Positions 7,470 to 14,760 of a stretch of 25,095 nucleotides of DNA are shown piece after piece; the stretch's first letter is position 1, and every line of letters starts with the position of its first letter. The translations under genes were made by a program, and so were the position numbers. This DNA comes from Gemmatimonadota bacterium (lineage in GTDB: Bacteria; JAAXHH01): NCBI GenBank assembly GCA_026713285.1, contig JAPOOT010000043.1, forward strand, positions 1-25,095, read 5' to 3'. A model generated the notes under the pieces. It did not search any database, had not been told where the DNA came from, and saw only the letters and a list, made by a program, of their open reading frames with translations.

Positions 7470-8567
7470 TCATGCCCAGGCGTATTTAACCTTTAGATCG
7501 TTCAGTTGCCCGTGAGGTAAGATTCCTTCATACTGCATCCGTCCGACGACAATACCCGGTGGAATTCCTAACTTTCTGGCAAATTGTCTGACCTCTGCTC
7601 TGTTGTTGGCGAGGGTTCTGAGCAGGTCGAGATGCTGTGAAGGGATTAAAAGGTCCGCAGCAAACTGATTCGCCTCTACTTCTTCCTCCCCATTTCCGTT
7701 TTGGTTTAACTCCAGGAACATCAGTTTCTTTCGGTGTAACAGGATATGGGCTGCCTCGTGAAAGAACGTGAACCAGAGGTGATCATTGGTCTTGTATCGT
7801 AAGCTTAACATTAACAGCGCTTTATTCGGAGCTATCCAGCGCGTTGCGCCACTGGCGGGACATCCCCTGGGTGTGGGTTCAAATACCACTGCAATCCCGG
7901 AATCGGCACACAGTTCCTGCAGCTGCGGCACAAAGACATCAGGATCCGGTTCGAGCGTAAGGGCACGAAGTGATGCCAGACTTGTTTTAAAGACTTCTTT
8001 GGAATAGTCCTCGCATTCCAGCGTGGACGCCTGGATTTCTCCGAATCTCAGCCAAGTTGCGATTGAACCGAAGGCCCTATTAGCGCTATCAGACATACGA
8101 TAGGCCGTTTGTCCCAGTCCTGCCGACCAGCTTCGCCAAGTATCGACCGACCCCACACCAAAAAACTGTAAACATTCAGACACGGTCTTTGCTTTATCCC
8201 GATAGGACCGTATCCATCCCATCTTGCGCATATGCGAAACGGGCAGCTCGTCCAACCAACTCACGTCATCACGTAGTTGCTCGATAGCTTGCTGATCGGC
8301 AAGAGCCGCCCTGTAACCTGCCTCGCGATTCAACCAGAAACCGACTGTACTACCCAGAACTCGTGCCAACTTGATGGCATTTGCATCCGAGATCGTAGCC
8401 TTTCCGGTAATCAGTTCATTCACATGCTTGCGCGACACACCAAGCCGGTCTGCCAACTGGGCTTGCGTCCAATTGCGCTCTTCGAGCAGATTCGCTATGG
8501 TGTGGCCGGGCGGCGAGATCCAGTCTCGCTTTAAGGAATCTAGACTGTTCGCGAACGTTCTCTGCAT
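7470..8567 (-). CDS. XRE-family regulator fused to ImmA/IrrE-type metallopeptidase
   Basis: This 365-residue protein has an N-terminal helix-turn-helix of the HigA/XRE type (about 20-78: LLEERNWTQAQLADRLGVSRKHVNELI). The C-terminal domain is an ImmA/IrrE (COG2856) zinc peptidase with HEAAH at 270-274 and a downstream glutamate, probably Glu298 in EEEVEANQFAADLLIP, as third ligand. Proteins of this build act as antitoxins or as repressors that are cleaved, or cleave a partner, under stress. The usual upstream HigB-type toxin gene is missing; the 149 bp between this gene and the esterase gene holds no ORF. An inverted repeat about 20 bp upstream suggests self-repression. The ATG at 8567 has only a weak ribosome site, but the N-terminus fits the family. 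Confidence 0.87.
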   Translation of the reverse strand: MQRTFANSLDSLKRDWISPPGHTIANLLEERNWTQAQLADRLGVSRKHVNELITGKATISDANAIKLARVLGSTVGFWLNREAGYRAALADQQAIEQLRDDVSWLDELPVSHMRKMGWIRSYRDKAKTVSECLQFFGVGSVDTWRSWSAGLGQTAYRMSDSANRAFGSIATWLRFGEIQASTLECEDYSKEVFKTSLASLRALTLEPDPDVFVPQLQELCADSGIAVVFEPTPRGCPASGATRWIAPNKALLMLSLRYKTNDHLWFTFFHEAAHILLHRKKLMFLELNQNGNGEEEVEANQFAADLLIPSQHLDLLRTLANNRAEVRQFARKLGIPPGIVVGRMQYEGILPHGQLNDLKVKYAWA

Positions 8568-8583
8568 ACACGGTAATATAAAC

Positions 8584-8606
8584 TTATTAACCTAATTCGT
8601 TAACAA
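8584..8606 (-). promoter_or_regulatory. Inverted repeat, candidate operator of the XRE-ImmA gene
   Basis: TTATTAAC (8584-8591) and GTTAACAA (8599-8606) form an imperfect palindrome (7 of 8 positions pair) with a 7-bp spacer, inside an AT-rich stretch just upstream of the XRE-ImmA start. On the minus strand TATATT (8575-8580) could be a -10 box, so the palindrome would overlap the promoter. XRE antitoxin-like regulators often bind such sites to repress themselves. This is inferred. Confidence 0.4.
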
Positions 8607-8716
8607 TAATTTTCAATTAGATTGCATTTGAGGGGTTATTTCAACCTGCCGGAGGGCTTTGGTGCTTGGGAGCAGAAGTAAGGGGGTGGTCAAGTCCTGA
8701 ATGTGATTTTGAATCC

Positions 8717-9451
8717 TCAATCCTTCTGCTGCGCCGAAAGCCACTCCCAAAGCTCAGGATCGTCGTACGCATTTACCCAGGCCCCTACGTGGCCTGCTTC
8801 CGGGTAAATGGTAAAGCGGACGTTGCCTCCGGCCTCCTCGAGCGCATCGACCATCTCCTGGGATCGAGCCAGTGGCACGATCTCATCTTTCGCGCCGTGG
8901 AAGACCCAGGTCGGTATGCCCTTCATCAAAAGCACCTTTTCCGGATCCCCACCTCCGCAAATGGGTGCGGCCGCGGCAAACATTTCAGGATAGGTATACG
9001 CCAGCTCCCACGATCCGTATCCGCCCATGCTCAGACCGGTTACGTAGATCCTGGACTTATCGATGCGATGGGTCTCGACGACTTCGTTTACCAGCGCATG
9101 CAGCGTTTCTATGGACCACCAGACATCCTCCGGGCATTGCGGCGAAATGACGACGTAAGGGAAATCCCTCCCCTGGGCGATCATTTTCGGTGGACCGTGG
9201 ACCTTAACCATTTCCAGGTCGTCTCCACGTTCACCCGCGCCGTGGAGGAACAAAAGCAGTGGCCATTCCTCTTCGTTATTGTCATATGAAGGCGGGAGGT
9301 ATTTCAAGTATTTCATTTCGGTTTGCTCTCCGTTCTCAAGCAACAGACGTTGTGCGACCTGTCGCTCAGCGGGCTGGGCATCGCAGGGTTGGACGTTCCA
9401 CAGCAGGCAGCACATCACGGCCGCCAGGCAGAGACTTCTCATAATTGCCAT
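8717..9451 (-). CDS. Secreted alpha/beta hydrolase (prolyl oligopeptidase / dienelactone hydrolase-like esterase)
   Basis: The product has 244 residues. The first ~25 form a signal peptide (MRSLCLAAVMCCLLW then CDAQP). The mature part has an alpha/beta-hydrolase core: LLLFLHGAGERG (about 65-76, oxyanion-hole region), VVISPQCPEDVWW, and the nucleophile elbow TGLSMGGYG with Ser141. The likely catalytic Asp is Asp189 (FHGAKDEIVP) and the His is His221 (EAGHVGAW). This pattern is found in secreted esterases and feruloyl-esterase-like or PHB-depolymerase-like hydrolases. It probably cleaves esters outside the cytoplasm; the substrate is unknown. The ATG at 9451 is preceded by GAGGAT (9456-9461); another Met three codons later is possible. 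The VOC gene is 84 bp upstream on the same strand. Confidence 0.85.
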   Translation of the reverse strand: MAIMRSLCLAAVMCCLLWNVQPCDAQPAERQVAQRLLLENGEQTEMKYLKYLPPSYDNNEEEWPLLLFLHGAGERGDDLEMVKVHGPPKMIAQGRDFPYVVISPQCPEDVWWSIETLHALVNEVVETHRIDKSRIYVTGLSMGGYGSWELAYTYPEMFAAAAPICGGGDPEKVLLMKGIPTWVFHGAKDEIVPLARSQEMVDALEEAGGNVRFTIYPEAGHVGAWVNAYDDPELWEWLSAQQKD

Positions 9452-9535
9452 TGGTATCCTCGTCTATGGAAGTGGAATTTGTGAAAGTACTAATAGCCGT
9501 ATTGAAAAACCAGTTTCAGTGTTAGTCATGGCAAA

Positions 9536-9925
9536 TTACCGCGGCCGACCAAAGAAAAGGATGTATCCATCGTTGTCGCGCAACTCAAAACCTCTCAATC
9601 CATCCTCGGTATCCGCGAGCTCCCTGGCAAACCTTATGTTAGCCTCGGCAAATTCCGCCGCCAGTGCGTCGGGATTCTCAACGCTGATAAACGCGTCCCA
9701 GCGTGCCCAGGGGTGACGTGTACTGTTCGGCTGCGGATTTATATCTTCGGTGATTTCCTTCAGGAGTATCTGCGTGTCGTCTCGACCGACGATTGCAAAG
9801 AACGGGTCTTCTACTGGTGACTGGTGGCGGACTTCGAATCCCAATATTTTGTAAAAAGCGACCGAAGGGGCTAATTTGTCCACGACCCAAAACGGTGAGA
9901 TATTACCCAATGACGTACGCGACAA
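9536..9925 (-). CDS. VOC-family (glyoxalase/bleomycin-resistance-like) protein
   Basis: This 129-residue protein has the two beta-alpha-beta-beta-beta halves of the vicinal-oxygen-chelate fold: SPFWVVDKLAPSVAFYKILGFEVRHQ at the start and WDAFISVENPDALAAEFAEANIRF in the second half, ending with the typical FELRDNDGYILFFG. Members include glyoxalase I, fosfomycin and bleomycin resistance proteins and dioxygenases; a specific reaction cannot be given. Glu and Asp/His residues at the usual metal positions are only partly present, so it may be a binding protein. The start is TTG at 9925, supported by a strong GGGAGGG site 4 nt upstream (9930-9936) and by the absence of any in-frame ATG near it. 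Confidence 0.82.
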   Translation of the reverse strand: MSRTSLGNISPFWVVDKLAPSVAFYKILGFEVRHQSPVEDPFFAIVGRDDTQILLKEITEDINPQPNSTRHPWARWDAFISVENPDALAAEFAEANIRFARELADTEDGLRGFELRDNDGYILFFGRPR

Positions 9926-9929
9926 CTTT

Positions 9930-9936
9930 CCCTCCC
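9930..9936 (-). promoter_or_regulatory. Shine-Dalgarno site that fixes the TTG start of the VOC gene
   Basis: The minus strand reads GGGAGGG here, 4 nt before TTG (9923-9925). An ATG just upstream overlaps the site but is in another frame that soon stops, so TTG is the likely start. Confidence 0.65.
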
Positions 9937-10035
9937 ATATCGGTCGAGTTCATGTGTGAATGCCAGATATGTATACGACCCACTCGGATCGGGTTCCGTT
10001 GCAAGGAGCCAAACTGCGGATTGGGGAGTAAAGGG

Positions 10036-11106
10036 TCAAGGACGTGGAGATTCTCGAACCTCGACTTCGGTCCCGTCCTTCACGAGCGTAGTCACCCGAA
10101 GCACACCCGGCCGCAGGACTTCCGCCGATTGTTCCTGTCCATCCACCGTCACACGGGGGTCGCGACACCAGGCGGCCGGCACGCCGACTTCCACCGTCAG
10201 GCTTCGGTAGGGTACCTGCACGGGCAATTCAGGTAGGGCGATGCGGTAGCGTTGTGATTCGGGCTTGTCGCAGACCGTCTCGTTGCCTAAGCTCGCGTCA
10301 CCCACGGCACCACCGTCACCCAACGCTCTATCACCTCCCACCATCTCGATCCTGGCGTGTCGCCGCATCAGGTGATAGCTAAGCGCCTCCTCGGGCACTG
10401 CGCACCAGACGTCATCGCCACCCTCAGAAAGGACCGTCTCCAAGCGTTGCCTTAGCTGAGCTTCGGAGCAGTCCTTGTTGGGATGAACGGCAGTTTCCAG
10501 CGGGCAGTGGCAGTAATCGATGAGCCAGCCCTGCAGCTCCTGGGCCTGGCGTATATTTCGGTAGGGGTCAAAGACGCTGTAGAAGGGAGGGTAGTAGTGG
10601 TCGTGCAGGGCTGTGCGGTTAATCCAGAACAACTCGTCCCCAGGCAGGTTCAGCGCATCCGTCAGGCTCATGGCGCCCAGGTAGTTGAATCGGCGGCAGG
10701 CTTCGAGGACGTGATCGGCCATGTTGGTATTGTCGCCTGGCGAACAGTACAGGATGATTGCTTCCCTGAGTGCTTCCTCCAGCACCTGCCTGGCGTGGCC
10801 GATCTCCCGGTCCACCGTCTCCGGCGTGATGATCTCGTGGCTCCATGAGTGGTTTCCCACACCCCAGCCTCGGGCGAGCAAGTCGCGCAACTCACCAGCG
10901 TTCATATGGCGGAAACCGTTGAAACTGGAGTTGCCGATGTTACGGATCTCGCCTAACTGGCCGACGACGACTTCGACGTGACCAGGTATTCTGTATTCCT
11001 CGTGCATTGGGATGGCGAAGCGATGCAGGTTGGTCAGGGCTTCGTCGTAGGTGATCGAGTAAACCCAGCGCTTGCCGTACTTCCAGGGGCATATGCTCAG
11101 ACTCAT
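10036..11106 (-). CDS. Divergent polysaccharide deacetylase (NodB/CE4-like) with C-terminal beta domain
   Basis: This 356-residue protein resembles the NodB homology domain. Motif 1 is SITYDEAL (Asp21, Glu22) in place of the usual TFDDG. Motif 2 is NHSWSHE with His86 and His90, the metal-binding HxxxH of CE4 enzymes. A motif 3-like segment is LYCSPGDN (119-126). Residues ~255-356 form a separate beta-rich region (RIALPELPVQVPYRSLTVEVGV, VTVDGQEQSAEVLRPGVLRVTTLV). CE4 enzymes remove N- or O-acetyl groups from glycans with a divalent metal. The altered motif 1 makes the substrate uncertain. No signal peptide is seen, so a cytosolic or small sugar substrate is possible. It lies 140 bp downstream of the isochorismatase-like gene on the same strand, probably in the same functional group. 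Confidence 0.78.
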   Translation of the reverse strand: MSLSICPWKYGKRWVYSITYDEALTNLHRFAIPMHEEYRIPGHVEVVVGQLGEIRNIGNSSFNGFRHMNAGELRDLLARGWGVGNHSWSHEIITPETVDREIGHARQVLEEALREAIILYCSPGDNTNMADHVLEACRRFNYLGAMSLTDALNLPGDELFWINRTALHDHYYPPFYSVFDPYRNIRQAQELQGWLIDYCHCPLETAVHPNKDCSEAQLRQRLETVLSEGGDDVWCAVPEEALSYHLMRRHARIEMVGGDRALGDGGAVGDASLGNETVCDKPESQRYRIALPELPVQVPYRSLTVEVGVPAAWCRDPRVTVDGQEQSAEVLRPGVLRVTTLVKDGTEVEVRESPRP

Positions 11107-11153
11107 GGGAGATCGCCTCTTGCCATTTCGCCCGTCGGTTCGTTGCTGTTCAA

Positions 11154-11272
11154 CTCATCGCTGCCCACATTTCACCTCGATGATTCGGCCTTACTACTCG
11201 ACGCTATGCGCTTTCCGCCGCGCCCCAAGTACCTTTCAGCTCGACGCTATGCACCTCTCATCTCGTCGACGG
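11154..11272. repeat. Degenerate tandem array with ~22-bp period
   Basis: Units begin CTCATCGC (11154), CTCGATGA (11176), CTCGACGCTATGC (11197), a degenerate unit at ~11219, CTCGACGCTATGC again (11240) and CTCGTCGACGG (11262). The steps are 22, 21, 22, 21 and 22 bp. Two units share a perfect 13-bp word; the others share mainly the CTC-start. The array fills the spacer between the deacetylase gene and the isochorismatase-like gene and runs over the latter's stop codon. Confidence 0.5.
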
Positions 11273-12041
11273 CCTGCTTGAACTGCGCGTAGGAACAGCC
11301 GTATCCCAGCGTCCACTCGAAGATGTGGAGACCATAGTTGGTTGCCAACCGTTGCGGGAAGGTGTCCGCGGACTCAACGCCGACGGTCGCGTCGCGCATC
11401 ACGATGCAGCGATAGCCGCGCGCCAGCATGGGACGGGCGCCTCCCTCGGCGCCGAGCAGGCACATATCGGCCGCAAACCCCATGTAGATGAGCGTATCCA
11501 CGCCGCGTTCGCGCAGGTACTCGTCCAGCACATCGGAGTAGAACATGAGGGGCTCGTCTCCGACCGGTGAAACGATTTCGGCCCGCCGCATCTGTGCCAG
11601 TGGGGAACGCTCCATGTAGTCTTTGCCGTGAGCCCGTTCGAGCATCTCGCGCTGCCTGGGATGTATAGGCGCCGTGTCGCCGGAGCGCCGGGACTCGACT
11701 TGGGGATACTGCCGGTCCATCCAGTCCGTCTCGACGTGGCAGACGGGCATGTCGATCGAACGGGCCAGGTCCATGGCAGGGCGGATGACCTCGGCCATGA
11801 TGCGTTCGGCCTCATGCGTCGCCTGGGGCCAGCCCATGCCGACGCAGAAATCGGTGTCCACGGGCGGGCCGTCCGGGCAGCCGATATTCCAGCAGTGCAT
11901 GCCTACCAGGGCCGTTTTCTTCAATGAGAGCGAGAGAATGACCTCTTCGTATCCCGGTCGATCGGTCGGCAGGGCCCTGTAGTAGCGGGCGGACAGTTGT
12001 AGCGCTTTCTCCACCGAATGTTCTCCACTGTTCTTGGTCAT
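11247..12041 (-). CDS. Isochorismatase-fold cysteine hydrolase, catalytically atypical
   Basis: The 264-residue product has the isochorismatase-type Rossmann-like fold: the first strand LKKTALVGMHCWNIG (about 40-54), IRPAMDLARSIDMPVCHVETDW, then GVDTLIYMGFAADMCLLGAEGGARPMLARGYRCIVMRDAT (about 180-218). In this last segment Cys194 sits at the position of the catalytic Cys. In the family a D-K-C triad is usual. Here the Asp of the first strand (normally ...ID-MQ...) is replaced in GMHCW, and no Lys is found at the usual site before the helix (SPVGDEPLMFYSDVL). The enzyme may have a different chemistry or be a binding protein. Its ATG overlaps the stop of the DegT gene by 4 bp (ATGA), so translation is probably coupled. 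Confidence 0.82.
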   Translation of the reverse strand: MTKNSGEHSVEKALQLSARYYRALPTDRPGYEEVILSLSLKKTALVGMHCWNIGCPDGPPVDTDFCVGMGWPQATHEAERIMAEVIRPAMDLARSIDMPVCHVETDWMDRQYPQVESRRSGDTAPIHPRQREMLERAHGKDYMERSPLAQMRRAEIVSPVGDEPLMFYSDVLDEYLRERGVDTLIYMGFAADMCLLGAEGGARPMLARGYRCIVMRDATVGVESADTFPQRLATNYGLHIFEWTLGYGCSYAQFKQAVDEMRGA

Positions 12042-13306
12042 CTGCGGTTCTCGTCGGCTACGCGGCGCACTATGGCGGCTGCCTGCTCGCAGTGGTGGGG
12101 CTCGTACTTGTCGCAGAACGAACTCCAGCGGATGAATCGTTCCAGCACCTCGTGCGCGTTTGGACAGGAGGCGGCATCGTAGCGATAGGTGCGTGTCGCC
12201 GGAGGTTGCGAGTACGGGAAGCGCTGCTGCTCGGCTGCTTCGTTAAGGAAGGGAAGGGCTATGGGCAGCAAATAGTAGCGCATCGGGCTGGCTCCGGGGA
12301 TGCCTCCGGCCGCTACCTGGGCGCCGAACTCCTCCACATCGCATCGGAACTGCTCCGGGTCGATGGTGAATCCCGCCATCCAGCAGGAATACACCTCTGT
12401 ATCCGGCGGGATCGGTAAAGCAGTAATGCCCGGGATTCCGTCGAGAAGCGTGCTCAACAGGCGGACCATGCGGTCTCGCTTCTCCACCTGCGGCTGGATG
12501 ATCTCCAGCTGCGCCAGGCTGATCGCCGCGGTCGACTGGGTCATGCGGTGGGCGAAGCCATTCACCGTGTGTACGCGACCGAAGTGCTCTACCATTTCTC
12601 CGGCGCGGGCATGGCCGACGAAGCGCGCCCGCTCGGCCAACGCGTCGTCGTCGGTGAGGATGCAACCGCCCACGTCGGAACCCATGGTTTTCTCTGCGTC
12701 GAAGGAAAAGCCTCCCGCCGTTGCCAGGGTGCCGGCCAATCGGCCCTTGTAGCGGCCGAAGACAGCCTGGCAGGCGTCCTCGTAGACCACCAGGCCGTGG
12801 CGTGCGGCGACTTCATTGACGGCGTCCATGTCGCAGATCAGTCCGCTCAAGTGCACCACAAGGATCGCGCGTGTGCGTTCGGAAATGCATGACTCGATCG
12901 TTTCGGCGCTGATGTTGATCGTACCCGGAGCGGTATCGGCGAACACGGGAATGTAACCGGCGCTGATCAGGCCCTGCACGGTACCGAAGTCGCTGACCGA
13001 GCTGACAATGATCTCGTCACCCGGCTCAAAGTCGAAGGCCGCGGCCAGCACGGCCAGGGCCGGCGTGCAGCCTGGCGTTGCGATGCAGTGCGCTACGCCG
13101 TTGGCATCGGCAAAGGCGCGCTCGAACCGGCCCACCATGTCGCAGGTAAGACCGGAATCGACTACTTCGGCCAGGTACTCCATGGCCCGCGGACCGATCT
13201 CCCGGGGAAAGGGCTGTGGCAGCGGGCCATCGGATTCCTGCCGGGTCGCGGCCCCGAAGCGCGCATGCTCACGCTGACGCTGGCCGGTAATGGTATCGGA
13301 TGTCAT
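12038..13306 (-). CDS. DegT/DnrJ/EryC1/StrS-family PLP-dependent aminotransferase
   Basis: From the ATG at 13306 the protein has 422 residues. Fold type I aminotransferase marks include EYLAEVVDSGLTCDMVGRFE near the start, GVAHCIATPGCTPAL, and VHLSGLICDMDAVNEVAARHGLVVYEDACQAVFG with the PLP-ring Asp (about Asp177). The Schiff-base Lys is in FSFDAEKTMGSDVGG (about Lys206). The family usually aminates keto-sugars on nucleotides for surface glycans or secondary metabolites; some act as dehydratases or on other substrates. Which one applies here is not known. The frame can extend to a TTG at 13321, but GGAGG (13311-13315) 4 nt before the ATG favours 13306. The downstream hydrolase gene overlaps by 4 bp, so the two form one operon. 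Confidence 0.88.
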   Translation of the reverse strand: MTSDTITGQRQREHARFGAATRQESDGPLPQPFPREIGPRAMEYLAEVVDSGLTCDMVGRFERAFADANGVAHCIATPGCTPALAVLAAAFDFEPGDEIIVSSVSDFGTVQGLISAGYIPVFADTAPGTINISAETIESCISERTRAILVVHLSGLICDMDAVNEVAARHGLVVYEDACQAVFGRYKGRLAGTLATAGGFSFDAEKTMGSDVGGCILTDDDALAERARFVGHARAGEMVEHFGRVHTVNGFAHRMTQSTAAISLAQLEIIQPQVEKRDRMVRLLSTLLDGIPGITALPIPPDTEVYSCWMAGFTIDPEQFRCDVEEFGAQVAAGGIPGASPMRYYLLPIALPFLNEAAEQQRFPYSQPPATRTYRYDAASCPNAHEVLERFIRWSSFCDKYEPHHCEQAAAIVRRVADENRR

Positions 13307-13350
13307 ACAGCCTCCATTCAAGCTGAATCGCTGTTTTTGTATCGACCAGC

Positions 13351-13487
13351 CTCGCCATGCTAAAAATCAATGCTCCGCCATGCTTTATTATAACACTCCG
13401 ACAAGTCCATTTACAGCATTTTGCCGAGTTACAATGAAGCGTTTCGCCGTGCTACGATATAGCACTCCACCGAGTTACGAGGTAGCA
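13351..13487. repeat. Degenerate tandem array, six units of 22-23 bp
   Basis: Units start at 13351, 13373, 13396, 13419, 13442 and 13465. Each begins YTYCGCC-like (CTCGCCATGCT, CTCCGCCATGCT, CTCCGACAAGT, TTTTGCCGAGT, TTTCGCCGTGCT, CTCCACCGAGT). Most have TAC in the middle and end in AGCA or similar. Neighbouring units agree at roughly 55-75% of positions. The array fills the spacer between the DegT start and the ankyrin gene. Its last unit contains the ankyrin gene's stop codon, so it also encodes a few C-terminal residues. Confidence 0.6.
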
Positions 13488-14357
13488 CCCTGTGACTGCA
13501 GAAACGCAACGACAGGGCGCTCCTCTTCCTCCGTATGGAAACCGTGGGTTGCCCAGTATAGACCGGTTTGCGAGCTACCGAAAATATCCGATCGAGCATT
13601 GACATCCACGCCCATTTCAAGGAGGAATCGGATCACTTCGATCCTCAAGTGATAGCAGGCCAGGCCGAATGCCAGGTCGACTTGCGACTTCTCATCGGCA
13701 GGGGATGGGAGATGGGACCCATGATACATCCCCTCGGGTCTTAGCCGACCGTCTGTGTGGAGAAAGGACTGCACCTTCGCGAGGTCGCCCGTGCCGGCGG
13801 CGAAAAGCAGATTATCGATGCGCGCCCCGCACCGCGCCAGCATGTCGACCGACTTCCTGTAGCTGAACAGCAACGCGGTTCCCAGTGGCGCTCCGTCATC
13901 AGCGACTCCGTTAACAGCCGCGCCTGCATAACATAAAACCTGCACCAGCGCCGGCTGCACACCAGCAGCCGCCGGATGGATACTGGAAACCAGCAGGCAT
14001 AGCGTCGTCTGATTCGTACCCCCGCCATAGGTTTCGGCGAGGGCGTCGATCTCCGCCCCGGCTTCGATCAGTATCCGGGCGATTTCCGCGGCATTCTTGG
14101 GCGACTTCTGCAGCTCGTCATCAACGCCATTGGCGGCTACATAGTGAAGGAGGGTTGCCCGGTGATTGGATCTGGACCGGGCCGTGATGAGATCGGGGTG
14201 TGCCACCAACAGCTTCGTCAAGGTGGCTGCGTCCCCGGTTATAATGGCCTCTACCGCTTCGTCGAATAGCGATTTTATAATACCCGTCCTTTGGTGGCAG
14301 ATCAGACTGGCACAACCCTGATCTCATTCTTTTCTGCCTACCATCACAAGAAGGCAC
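13475..14357 (-). CDS. Ankyrin-repeat protein, probably frameshifted near the 5' end
   Basis: The uninterrupted frame below 14221 gives 248 residues with ankyrin-like repeats: ATLLHYVAANGV, NAAEIARILIEAGAEIDALAETYGGG, PALVQVLCYAGAAVNGVADDGAPLGTALLF, CGARIDNLLFAAGTGDLAKVQSFL and IEVIRFLLEMGVDVNARSD. The only start in that part is TTG at 14221, which would cut off SLFDEAVEAIITGDAATL encoded just upstream, the usual first helix of this family. That upstream part has no ATG in frame. A GTG (14357) in another frame reads into it if one T is removed from the run 14273-14276, giving GYYK-SLFDEAVEAI. So the gene likely began at 14357 (or ATG 14327), 3 nt after the CsaA-like stop, and has a one-base insertion or a sequencing error. 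Ankyrin proteins mediate protein binding; the partner is unknown. Confidence 0.72.
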
Positions 14358-14360
14358 TTT

Positions 14361-14714
14361 TTATCCGGCCCGCGCGCCATCTGGCACAGGCATTTCGGGT
14401 ACCAGGAGGCACGGGGTAAGTCCGTCCGTGTAACCGATATCGAAGAGCATTCCCTGCGAAATCTCTCCAGCCATTTTCCTATCGGCCAGGTTCACTACAA
14501 AGAGCGCTTGCTTACCTTCGATTTCTCGAGGGTTAGACCGTTCTTGCTTGATCCCCGCCAGGATCGACCGGGTGTGATCGCCAAAATCGACCACCAGCTT
14601 CATGAGCTTGTTTGAATTGGCCACATCCTGGACCGAAGTGATCGTACCGACCCGAATGTCGAGTTTTTCGAAGTCTTCGAAACAGACTATATCTTTAAGA
14701 GGGGCGGGTTTCAT
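14361..14714 (-). CDS. csaA: CsaA-like tRNA-binding domain protein
   Basis: The 117-residue protein is a stand-alone EMAP/Trbp111-type OB fold: FEDFEKLDIRVGTITSVQDV, then NSNKLMKLVVDFGDHTRSILAGIKQ, GKQALFVVNLADRKMAGEISQGMLFDI and the end region CLLVPEMPVPDGARAG. CsaA and Trbp111 bind tRNA as dimers and have been linked to protein export (CsaA of Bacillus). The frame is open upstream to 14810, but the extra residues resemble nothing and overlap the NUDIX gene. The start at 14714 (MKPAPLKDIVCFEDFEKLDIRVG) matches the family and has AGGTG a few bases upstream. It lies 46 bp after the NUDIX gene and 3 nt before the candidate GTG start of the ankyrin gene. Confidence 0.87.
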   Translation of the reverse strand: MKPAPLKDIVCFEDFEKLDIRVGTITSVQDVANSNKLMKLVVDFGDHTRSILAGIKQERSNPREIEGKQALFVVNLADRKMAGEISQGMLFDIGYTDGLTPCLLVPEMPVPDGARAG

Positions 14715-14760
14715 GTGTGCACCTGTATGTTTTTTGCGCCACTTTATCTCTGTGGGGGTA

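Noticed and set aside
13351..13487. CRISPR array
   Set aside because: Units are direct neighbours without spacers, are degenerate and only 23 bp long. No cas gene is present.
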